Shown: positions 20,701 to 30,300 of the stretch, in pieces
Numbering within the stretch: the stretch's first letter is position 1
Layout of the letters: the number at the start of each line of letters is the position of its first letter
Assembly: GCA_039566865.1 (NCBI GenBank)
Contig: CM076944.1
Span: forward strand, 8,578,501-8,642,500
Length of the DNA stretch: 64,000 nucleotides
Direction of reading: 5' to 3'
DNA from: Aurelia coerulea
Taxonomy: Eukaryota > Cnidaria > Scyphozoa > Semaeostomeae > Ulmaridae
Translations under genes and position numbers: made by a program
The notes under the pieces: generated by a model
What the model saw: the letters and a program-made list of their open reading frames with translations, nothing else
Databases searched by the model: none
Told to the model about the DNA's origin: nothing

Positions 20701-20866
20701 CTGATTTTGATTTCACCAGCTCAAACTGTTTGCGAGTTTTTTGCATGTGTTCTTCGACGACATCTTGGAATTTGTCATCTGCGATATCATCATCGGTTTC
20801 TCCAGTCTTAGCAGCTTCATTTTTCATCACCGTTTTCATCTCATCTTGGGATATTTTGCTTGCCAT
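14471..20866 (-). CDS. triple BTB/T1 plus TLDc protein, copy A (gene span, 3 exons)
   Basis: Exons 20866-20436, 17581-16404 and 14763-14471 join in frame (phases 2 and 1) to 633 codons plus stop. Domains in order: coiled coil about 33-86; KCTD/T1-type BTB 90-182, split by intron 1; coiled coil 205-258; BTB 260-352; BTB 358-453; TLDc 460-633. The coiled-coil plus BTB unit is clearly duplicated internally. There is no signal peptide or membrane segment, so it is probably cytoplasmic. T1-type BTB domains oligomerise and often serve as CUL3 adaptors; TLDc domains are linked to oxidative-stress protection and V-ATPase regulation. The actual function is unknown. Introns hold LINE 3' ends and a foldback element. 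It is intact here, unlike copy B. Confidence 0.85.
15023..15096. repeat. hairpin, about 27-bp arms
   Basis: GCGCAGCGATACGTCTCATT pairs with AATGAGACGTATTGCTGCG across a spacer of about 17 nt; a few mismatches. It lies in intron 2 of BTB-TLDc copy A. Confidence 0.65.
15638..16229. mobile_element. foldback element with GGTGTCCCAAAAAA ends
   Basis: About 590 bp of inverted sequence: GGGTGTCCCAAAAAAATTG at the left, CAATTTTTTGGGACACC at the right, and inner pairs GGAGCTACGACCTTCAG / CTGAAGGTCATAGCTCC. It lies in intron 2 of BTB-TLDc copy A. The end motif is shared with the 60.0-61.0-kb element. Confidence 0.55.
16404..17581 (-). CDS. BTB-TLDc copy A, exon 2
   Basis: A 1178-nt exon from acceptor CTAG at 17582 to donor GTAAGT at 16403 (phase 2 in, phase 1 out). 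It holds the end of BTB1, the second coiled coil, BTB2 (DIVELRVGDHKFTTS, YFIDRDGTYFRYILNYLR), BTB3 (CIKINAGGQIYAAS, GAYFFQDAVKHMKELL) and the first half of TLDc (GPTLVLIESEHGCIFGGY). Reading past the donor gives a stop within a few codons, and the donor lies at the same point as in copy B. Confidence 0.85.
18660..18752. repeat. lone end of the hAT-type family
   Basis: GCCAGTCCGCCCCTG at about 18738-18752 matches the terminus of the 36744-40336 element, with GGGCCC sequence inside as there. The other end was not found. Confidence 0.45.
19070..19290 (+). mobile_element. LINE 3' UTR fragment with CATA tail
   Basis: Aligns with the 3' UTR at 20070-20281 (shared block around AAGGGGACCATTATGGA, AATTCTGTAAATT-like stretch and CATA tail). 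It is a second, more truncated copy in the same orientation. Confidence 0.55.
19735..20281 (+). mobile_element. LINE 3' end with CATA tail
   Basis: Plus-strand coding end GPNIWNSLSSDLKTTNNINS then FKHKIKENFF with a stop, followed by a 3' UTR (20070-20255) and a tail of about five CATA repeats at 20256-20281. The ending resembles the LINE C-termini at 2.1 and 38.0 kb. It lies in intron 1 of BTB-TLDc copy A, antisense. Confidence 0.6.
20436..20866 (-). CDS. BTB-TLDc copy A, exon 1
   Basis: A 431-nt first coding exon starting at ATG 20866 (MASKISQDE), the same start as the plus-strand paralogue. It encodes an acidic N-terminus, a coiled coil (VVEEHMQKTRKQFELVKSK) and the first half of BTB1 (VVKLNIGGERFETSLETL, then YFIDRDGNQFR). 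The donor GTGAGA follows 20436, leaving phase 2. About 150 bp further upstream a block near 21012-21036 matches the region upstream of copy B in inverted orientation, so leader or promoter sequence was duplicated too. Confidence 0.85.
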
Positions 20867-20943
20867 CTTCCAAGTTCACAGTGCTCTCGAAAACGTGGTT
20901 GCTCCTCTCAGTTCGCCAACATGTGAGCTCAGCTCCAAACAAA

Positions 20944-20997
20944 GGGAGTCCCTAATTCAAGATTCAAAGAATCTTGAATCTTGAATTAGGGACTCCC
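20944..20997. repeat. perfect hairpin, 23-bp arms, 8-nt loop
   Basis: Left arm 20944-20966, loop AAGAATCT, right arm 20975-20997. It lies 78 bp upstream of the start codon of BTB-TLDc copy A, so it is in the leader or promoter. Confidence 0.85.
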
Positions 20998-21486
20998 CCA
21001 AACAAAGGCGGCCTGGCAAGTTCCGCTTCCAAGAAATCAATGGGCTCATTGTTTTAACTGTCCAATTAAACAATAGGTGCACGTTTTGGCGCGAAGAAGG
21101 AGGATAGGGTAGGGTGTGGGTCTACGGGGTAAAGTGTGTCTACTGAGCTTTTCGCTAAAAATATCCTTCCTCGTTAAATTGAAGAAAGGCTGGCTATCTT
21201 TCTTTTAATGTCTGCATAATAAACTGCCTTTTATTCTCCTGCCACTGTTGTTTTGCTTTTCTGGTCAATTTAATGACCATGGAGGTGATAGTTTGGTCTT
21301 TACAAATGAAATAACGTTTATTTCGAAGTCATTGACGCGATTGTTCTTTTTATTTTTATTTTTTTACCAGGTCGGGTAATGTGGGCCTACTGAGAATTCA
21401 GCCATAATTCAAATTCAACGAAGCCCTGAATTGCTTAGAATTTTCGCTCTTGTATTCATCGTGCCTATCGTGCCACGTTGTTTTCT

Positions 21487-22795
21487 GTCTGAGGGGGGCT
21501 TTGGGGGGTACCAGAACCCGCAAACCCGGACGAAAAAAAAACCCGAAAACCCGGACGAAAATTTTGAAAAACCCGAAAACCCGCCAATATAAAATCAAAA
21601 ATCCCGAAAAGGGCACTTTGTAAGAAAAAATATTTAGTTGCAAGGTTCGTATCATTCTTTGATATTTCACGTTACTGGCCTCATCCCTTTACCAATGTAC
21701 CCTACAATAGAGATCTAGAAACTTGCGACGAAATCTAAAAAAATCCAACAGTGGCCTCTTGCAAAACGTAGCTAATTTACTTTTCAAACAACAGTCTGTT
21801 ATTATATCGTGTCTTCGATACCTTCGATCACTGCTCTCTTCTCTCTTCAAACTCATTTCGTCTGCTATTTCATTTCTTCCTCCTTCTACTTGCTCTGCAC
21901 CGTCTTCAAATCTTCTGCTGTCGTCATTCAGCGGCGTGGCAGGGTAGATTAAGTGGGGGGTATTGAAAGAAGGGGGTCTGGGGGCGAAGCCCCAGGAAAA
22001 TTTTTGGGGCCACGCCCTTTACTTTGGCTTAGAATGGATCTCCCAATATCTTTGCCATTGCGACAAGAAGACGTTGATACTTTTGTGACAGTTATCCTAT
22101 GAATCAAAGCAGGAAGAAATTTTTTGGGCCACGCCCTTTACTTTGGCTTAGGATGCATCTCCCAATATCATGCTTGCCATTGCGACAAGAAAACCTTGAT
22201 CGTTTTGTGACAGTTATGCTATAAATAGCGCACTAGGAACATTTTGAAGAAAGATGCTTTAATTTGGTTTGCATGCATCTCCCAAATATCATGCTTGCCA
22301 GTGCTAAAATGGAAGAATTGACATTCTCGGAAAATTATTACCCAACCTATACCCAGCTATTTTCTCTTCGGTTTTAAAGGAATCTCAAGAACCATCTTTC
22401 GACAAAAGTAGTGGGGCGCCCCCATACCCCCCGTGGCCACGCCACTTTCGTCATCTTCTTCAAGATTCAAGGAAGGGTGCCATGCTTGCAATTTTGGCTA
22501 GGAGATGTTCCTCCAACTTTTCGTTTATTGCGTATAGGGAAAAACGAGAAATCGGAGGAAAATCTCCTAGAACCGCACTGTCCTCCAGAAATTGAAAACC
22601 CGCATGATGTCTAAAACCCGAAAACCCGTACATTTTAATTACAATACCCGAAACCGAGCTAAAAAAATGGCAAAACCCGAGACCCGTCCAATATCCAAAA
22701 CCCGAAAACCCGCACGTTTTTCAGAGAAAACCCGAAACCCGATGGCCAAAATTGGCCAAACCCGCAACCCGTGAAATCCCAAAGCCCCCCTCATA
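21487..22795. repeat. AAAACCCG-rich composite element
   Basis: CCCG/AAAA-rich arrays (21510-21610 and 22595-22770, motif AAAACCCGAAAACCCG) flanked by TGAGGGGGGCTTTGGG on the left and its inverse CCCAAAGCCCCCCTCA on the right, which looks like a terminal inverted repeat pair. The central part is the 21929-22447 MITE. The repeat is not a known animal telomere motif. Confidence 0.5.
21929..22447. mobile_element. 519-bp hAT-type MITE with minisatellite units
   Basis: Termini CAGCGGCGTGGC and GCCACGCCACTT; flanks TCGTCATT / TCGTCATC (7/8). It contains about three units of the 120-bp minisatellite in inverse orientation and is itself inside the CCCG-rich composite at 21487-22795. Confidence 0.65.
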
Positions 22796-22847
22796 AAGGC
22801 AAAGACTGTGATTTTATTGAATAGAGAATAGTTGGGAAATGTAAGTA

Positions 22848-23460
22848 ATGGTTCTACCTCTGTCTGGCAGAGTCAAAGAAGAAGACTACAAAATCTCTAA
22901 ATTTTTAGCAAAAATGCTTCGACGTTTGTCTGCAAAAATCACACAAAAACATTAAAATCTCCAATTTTTATCAAATGGTCTACCTCTGTCCGGCGAAGTC
23001 AAAGAAGAAGGCTGCAAAGTCTCCAAATTCTTAGCAAAATACGTCTAGCTTTTTCTGTGAAACTCACACAAAAAGTTACAAAACTCAAATTTTGGCAGAG
23101 GTTCTACCTCTGTCCGGCAGAGTCAAAAAACAAGACTACAGAATCTTTAAATGTTCAGCAAAATACTTCTACTTTTGTCTGCCAAAGTCACACAAAAATA
23201 TTAAAATCTCCAATTTTTAGCAAAATGGTTCTACCTCTGTCCGGCAAAGTCAAAGAAGAAACAAACTCTCCCACTTTTTAGCAAAACCAATTCTTAGCAA
23301 AATGCTTCAACCCCTGTCCGGCAAAGTCAAAGAAGGAGAATACAAACTCGAACTTTTTACCAAAGTGGTTCTACCTTCGATATTAAGTCACACAACAAGA
23401 CCAAAAGGTCTAACTTTTTAGCAAAAGCGGTTCTACCTTTGTCCGCCAAACTTAAGCAAG
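22848..23460 (+). repeat. tandem repeat, ten units of about 62 bp in dimeric order
   Basis: CTACCTCTGTCCGGCAAAGT recurs about every 62 bp (22855 to 23436). Units alternate between a CTCTGTCCGGC type and a TTTGTCTGC...TCACAC type over much of the array, a dimer of about 125 bp. TTTTTAGCAAAAT separates units. Confidence 0.75.
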
Positions 23461-24279
23461 AAGGACCGAAAATTCACATTATCAGAGAAAACGGTTCTTT
23501 TAAGTTCACAACAAACTTATCATATCACTCCAATCCAAATGTAGTCGACAAGGCTTCACAAACATCGTTTTGGACGGTTTTGGAGTCTTCACGAGGTGTC
23601 GTGAAACCTCTTGTGCACATCACAAGACGACAAGAGAATAGAGTAGCACGTGATATGTGTAAGGTCATGAGTTAGCCTCATTCGGAAACCGTGTATGCAC
23701 AAAGAACTTTGCATAGGTCATAATAGGCCAGGGTCAATTATGCCATATTAGGTAAATACGGAAACGCAAATGGGCGTAAAACAGCCACGATCACAAGTTG
23801 TAGGCAGTTACTGAAGGAGCTCCAGGAGCAAGGTCGCAGGGTAAAGAGTACCACTTCCTGGCGTAGGCCAGTGGAGGGGCGCGAGTAACTCACAGGGATT
23901 TGTCGTTATAGTAGCAGTAGAGAAACCGGATAGTTATGAAAGGCCTATATAAATAGTGCATGAATATACGTATATAAAGTAAACGTCATCAAAGTGCCTT
24001 CATTGTATTTGCCCTGAGATACAAACATGAAAGGGAGATCTTTCCAACACGAGGACACAGGAAATAAACATGAAAGTTGCTGTGGAACTCGTAAGAAACT
24101 CACACAAAACTCTGACTATTCAAAATGTGATAATTTTAAGAAAACTTCAGTATTTGCTAAAATTCTTAGTATCTTATACAAAATATACACGCAGATTAAA
24201 ACAGGAATTTTGAAAGTCTATCTATTTGATAAATTTCTACAATTTTACAAACAGTGTAATGCACAATGTAAACATTTTA
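23461..24279. other. 3' flank of the PCTP-like gene
   Basis: No coding sequence recognised between the tandem array and the stop codon of the PCTP-like gene at 24280. Confidence 0.45.
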
Positions 24280-24360
24280 TCAGTTCCGTTCGCCTTTTAA
24301 ATATTCCTCGTATGATTCACACGCATTTTTCATTGATTTCAAAAATCCTGGTATTCCAGT
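24280..24360 (-). CDS. PCTP-like terminal exon
   Basis: An 81-nt exon (27 codons including TGA) after acceptor GTTTCAG, phase 0. It encodes TGIPGFLKSMKNACESYEEY and a short basic tail, matching the C-terminal START helix of the family. Confidence 0.75.
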   Translation of the reverse strand, partial: TGIPGFLKSMKNACESYEEYLKGERN

Positions 24361-27300
24361 CTGAAACGAAAGATAAATCAATAATGAATTAAACTTGCTG
24401 ACTTGCTCCAAGTCCAAACGTATTTTCTTATAACAAATCACTTATAAGAAACGGTAGGCTCAATTTTTCGAAAGTTAAGAAACAACACTACCTGAATATA
24501 AAGAGCAAAAACTTTTGTAATGTGCAATTTTAATTTTCCCAGCGCACTATAAAATGTTTTACTACTGTACAGTTATAGAAAATGTTTGCACAATATTTTG
24601 ATTGCGAACAATGTTATTTACTTGTTTTAAGATCTTACTAAGTACTTTGGGAGCCCCCTTGACAGAGCTAAAATAATTTTACGCTTCCGGAATCAAAAAG
24701 GTAAGAAACACGTGAGAAACTTTTGGTAGCAAAATGGTCCAAAAATTTAAGAAACTGCCTACCAGCCCCGGACCTTACAACAACGACAACAACTGCCGCT
24801 GCCACTGCTCCTTCCTACAATCCCCATTGCTGAAGACACTGAACCAATGCTATCGGGTTAGGGCGCGGGCTAGGGTTCCACATTCACATGATCGCAAATT
24901 TGAAAACTTGAATTATTACCCCGCACCAAAGCGGGGCTTAGTAGTACTCCATGCGTAAATGATACGGGGAGAGCAGAGCATCTCAAAATTTTCGTTTTTC
25001 CTGTTTTATTTTTCGTCTTTCTGGTTAAACCGGTTTTTGATCTAATTGGAAAAGGGGTTGAGATCACGAGGTTGACAAAATGGAGGAACACGGTAAATAA
25101 CCCGAGTTGTTATAGCCTACGCGTAGACACATTTGGGTCTACGCGTAGGCTATAATTGTTACGAATGTTACACCGAAGGCAGCAGAAAAATAGGAGCAAT
25201 GGGTGTGAGTTTGATTTCATCTAATTTGAAGCCAGCTGTCATGTCGATCATGAGTATTAGCTGACTGGTGATGTGATTTTAGCAGGCCTCAACATTTAGG
25301 ACAACACCACAACGGGCAATGAAACAAAGTAATCAGATCAATTTAGGCCAAATCCGCGCAATGTATTGGAATCGACCCAACTTTTTCAAGTTTTAGGAAA
25401 TTTCCTTAAAAGTGAGTGCCCATATGCTCTGCCAAAAACCCTACAATTTTAGTACAGGGTGTCTTAAAAGACATGTGTGCGCCGTTTAGCGGCTACTGTG
25501 AAGGAGCCACGAATTCAATTTCCGCAAGAACAACAACCAAAATAAACCTAGAAAACTATTGAATCCTGCAAGAGAAAAACAAGTTAATCTTAAAACCTGA
25601 AAGGAAAGAAAAAGGTAATTTGTTTAAATATAATATATCTATACCTTAGCTGCCCAGTTGATCAGCCATGTTGGAATCATTCCCTTTGGGTCATCGTAAT
25701 ATTGCATGAAAGCTGAAAGAATATACGGAGATAGACAAAGTTTGCAGTGAAAAGCATCAGGTAACCCAATGGGCAAAGTCAGGTTGTGTGAACGTTGTAG
25801 TCTGTTTGACAAACAGTTTTAATGTTCATGAACGACAAAAGAAATTGAAACTTTTTGAAAAATCATCAACATTTGAAGTCTGTCTGAAAAAAATTTCAAA
25901 TTTCATCCACGGGCAACGAGAAGATCAAATAAAGGCCTACCTGATTATATTTTGTCCGTTATGGCTTAATAATGCTTACAAATCAATATCCTTCGCAACA
26001 TACCTCAAGCCCTTTGTTGACTAAAGCATGCTTAACATCAATTAAATGTTGAAAACACCATGTTTGTTCTTCTGTGTTCATCTGCTCTCGTATTATACAG
26101 TAAAAACCCGCATATAAGAACCACCCACTTATAAGAACCTAAGGCCTAAAATGTTTTAATTTCACCCCCGGGGGGGGGGGTACATAACATATTTCGGGTA
26201 CGGGTATGTGCCGCCCATATGGGTGGGTTTTTGAGCCCAAAATTCTCTAAACAAGGGTCCTTTTTCGGCAGATTTTCCATAAACATGGGTGTAGTTTCGC
26301 TGAAATTCGCAAAAAATGGTTAAAATTGGCAGTTTTCCGCCAAAATTAATCATAAAGTGGGTATCAAAAGCAAATTTCGGTAATTAGAAGAGGGTAGCTT
26401 TTTGAAAACCGGGCGGCAGACCCCCGTCCATCCTCAAGTCATGTACCCCCCCCCCCCCATCCGGGATTTCATCCCATTACAGAAGAACCTATTCATCCTG
26501 AAATTCAAGGAAGGTTCTTATCTAAAAAAAGTTACATGTAAACTACTGGTTGGTAATATGTGACAAAATTTTTCAAAGAAGTTTAGCCAAATACTTAAGT
26601 AGATACAAAGCATATACAAATAATTCTTTGTATGAATGGATTTGATACAGATAAGGCTAGGTAGACAAGGTCGTTCTTTATAAAATTGTGTCATGATAGT
26701 GTGTATGTGAAAACGTTGTTTTCTTGTATTTGGCCTAAATTCCCAAAGATCTGTAATTAATTACTTTGATAAGAACCTATTTAAGAACCTTGCATCCTGT
26801 TTTCAAGAATAGTATCATATGCATAAGAACCTAAACAGGGTGATTTCAAAATGCAAGGTTCTTATATGCGGGTTTTTACTGTAGGCCTAAGTTGCTGGAT
26901 TGCTTGCAGTGTAACTGAACAGTTTCGATAATACGAGAGCAGATGAACACAGAAGAACAAACATGGTGCTTTCAATATTCAATTGATGCTAAGCATGCTT
27001 TAGTCAGCAAAGGACTGGAGGTATGTTGCGAAGGATGTTGATTTTTAGGCATTATTAAGCCATAACGGACAAAATATAATCAGGCAGGCCAACATTTGAT
27101 CTTCACGTTGCCCGTGGTTAATCGATGACAAAAGAAACGAAACAACTTTGAAAAATCATCAACATTTGACTTTTATACTGCGTGCATATTTTATCAAATA
27201 CCAAATTTATCTTAGACATATTGAGAAATAAAAAAAATTCGAATTTGTGGCGATTTGTGTTTTAACAAGCCACCTTGTTTTGAAGCATACTCAGAAAAAA

Positions 27301-30300
27301 TCACGAGAGATCATTACAAAAATAAATTGTTATCCCTCCAGCAACTCTCAAATTAGTTTTTTCTATACCTTGAGGAATCTTTTTCACGAAAAGCTGAATA
27401 CTTTCTATAAAATCACAAGAAATATATTTTTGGCTATAAATTCAATATTTTGCAAAATCATATTGCTAGTAGAGGATTCTTCTTTAACCTCCCCAGCACA
27501 CTTTCTGGACTTTTTGCAAACAGAATAAAAGTCATCGTACAATCCTACAAAATAGTGGATGAAGTATGGTAGTACTGAAACACCCATATTTTGATTGAAT
27601 ATTTAATTACTGTGTGTCTTGATGTTTGTTGTTTTATTTGTTTCCAAGTCGATCTTCGATTGAACTTGGATTAACAACTTGGTTGCTGGATGTGGTCACT
27701 CGAATGTAACTCCCTTGTATTCCTGTTTTATAGTGCAACTTCTAAGAAGAAAAAGTTTTCAACCGCACAACCGCAATTCATTAAAAGCCTTTTCTTCTGC
27801 GAAGGCGCAGTAACCCACAGGAAGACAAGGGAGTTAAATTTGAATGACCAAAACAAAGTGGTTAGGCCAAGTCCAATAAATCAAACATTGTTGTCCTAAC
27901 ACCGTTGATTCAACTGTGCAAATAAATAAAAGAATTCACCTTAAAAAGTTACCTTTTGTTTTATTATCACTGTCTTCTTGAATAACCATGAATTGATGAA
28001 AGTCTTCTACTCTAATAATTTTTCGTTTCACGGGAATTGATTCTGTCTTGTGACTCTTCGCAAGGACAACCCATGTTCTCTTGTCACTTTCATTAAATTC
28101 TCTACATTCTCGAATATATGAATACTTGTCGCAGAATAAAGGAAAATGCAAAACGGGAAAGAGAAACGGACAACCCTAAAAGCCAATCTCCACCAGACGA
28201 TCTCTTTGATCTCCATTTGTATTGCTTTCGTTGCAAACATGCTTTTCGAAATTTGAACGAGGCCAGAGAAATCCTGCAATTCCATTGGGTAGAAAAGTCA
28301 GTGAAGAAAATCGTCAGACAAAAAGTGGAAAACCACTCCTAAATTTCATCCAGCGAATTTTTCCGACGCGGCAATCAGAAATGTTTTACTTTTGCATGTG
28401 TCGTCGCAAATTCTTATGACGATCGTCCAAAAAATCGTATTGGCCCTAACACATGAGCAAAAAAGCGGCAAGTGTTGAATATCGAAGCCTGATTTTCATT
28501 AGGTTTAAAGTCACTAAAAATTGAAGACCATAATGACCCAAAAGACCATGGAGCATTGCGGACACCTTTATTTTGTAGGAAATTTTGTAGGAAATTTTTA
28601 TTCGATACTACTACCTTAAGTCCTCTGCGGAGGAGCATTGCTCGCGAAGCGAGCTACCTCTCCGAAGGAGCGAGCTAGCGTAGCGCTTGATAAGATTCAA
28701 ATCTTATCAAGCGCTACGCTAGCTCACTCCTTCGGAGAGGTAGCTCGCTTCGCGAGCAATGCTCCTCCGCAGAGGACTTAAGGTAGTAGTATCGAATAAA
28801 AATTTCCTACAAAATTTCCTACAAAATAAAGGTGTCCGCAATGCTCCATGAAAAGACATACAACATACCATTTCTTGGCTGTCGATTATGGCTAGATTGA
28901 TTACATGGACATAGTTATTGCAAATTGATATTCAATTCAATTTAAAAAAGCAAAAATTGTTTTTGTTGTTGTCATTGGCGTTGTTGCGATAACTACTGGA
29001 ACTATGCATGCAGTGAGTCTAGATTATGCCAAGCATTTTCCAATAACATGAAACTATGAAACCGTTCACACGAAAGTGGCACATTTTGAAAAAGAAACTC
29101 TAACTGGCAAATTTTGCAAACAGCATCGTGTGAACACTTGAACACGATGAAAACGGAGCATTTCTCGACAGTTTGAAAACGAGACCAATCGGGATAGGTA
29201 CAGTTCTTTGACATCAGATTCTTGGGGAGACTGCAACGAGTTTTTTACCGTCAGATTTTGGACCGCTTTGAAATTGTGCCGATATCGCGCGAAAACAGTC
29301 TAAGTTTTCCTTGTTTAATCTCCTTTTGGTCAATACAGTAGAAAACCACACAAAAGAACCTGTTTTTATAAGAACCTTGAGGCTGAAATTCAATCTTTTG
29401 AACCCCCTAAATAAGAACCCTAAGAGGCTGAAACAGGGAAAGGTTCTTATATAATAGCTTTCATGTAAATTATTAAAATGACAAGAATTTTCAGAATTCT
29501 TCACATTCTGATCAGACTTCTTCATTGGTACAAAAGATTGGATAATTTTTAAACAGGTATTCTTATACAATATTCACACTGGCAAGTTAAACCAGCTGAA
29601 AGTAAATCGGGTTATGGCATGTTGCATTCTAATTGGTCAATCCAACAAGTCAAATCTATTTGATTGGTTAAAATTTAACAAGATTTAAATAAAGCTGGTT
29701 TAACTGTGTCATTGTGAAAAGGGTATTACAGACCCACAAATGTTCTCAAGAATTCTCAAGAATTCTTCCGAATTCTTGGGCTGGAAAACGGTGTTAATGT
29801 GTTGCAAGGCCTGTGCGTATATAAGAACCTTATTAAGAACCTTGCAGGCTGGAATTTATATTAGCAGCCAGTTAATTAAGAACCTACTCAGGCTACCCAG
29901 AAAAACCTAGGTTCTGTTATGCGGGTTTCTACTGTAGCTCTAAATGATCATTGATAGCAAACACTATAGTCCCTATAAGTCCTTTAAAACCGTTATTGTA
30001 GCTATTTATATGGTAATAGAAACGAGAAACGCCAAAACAAATGTCAGCAAACCCCAGGGGCTACACTCAAGGCAATCCTGATCTCATCGTTTCGAAATAT
30101 CTTGTGTTCTTCGTTTGCACGTGTCAGGTGTAAAATGAGGTGATATTTTTGCGTTGCAATAAAGCTGAACTGGTATTTTGGGTTGCGCATACATTTCTTG
30201 GAATGACCCTTGTATGGGTATGTGCTGAGTGTCCCCCCCCCCTGGGCAGCAAGTTGTGATTGCCAACAGGGTCTCAGAGGCTTATTTCAGTTACCTGGAA

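Larger units (their letters stand above)
25906..27117. repeat. inverted repeat around a pogo-like MITE
   Basis: Arms 25906-26094 and about 26937-27117 (for example TAAAGCATGCTTAACATCAA against TTGATGCTAAGCATGCTTTA). Outside the arms GACAAAAGAAA and TGAAAAATCATCAACATTTG occur in direct orientation on both sides. Confidence 0.7.

Noticed and set aside
22590..22790. CCCGAAAA repeats as telomeric sequence
   Set aside because: The motif AAAACCCG is not the animal telomere repeat, is irregular, and lies between inverted G-run ends, so it is transposon interior.
22848..23460. CRISPR-like regular repeats
   Set aside because: The units abut without unique spacers and diverge gradually; the DNA is plainly animal.
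24860..24880. GGTTAGGGCGCGGGCTAGGG as telomere-like
   Set aside because: Only one imperfect unit, not a repeat.
28118..28342. 74-codon plus frame over the PCTP-like exon
   Set aside because: Most of it is antisense to or beside the START exon; no independent support.
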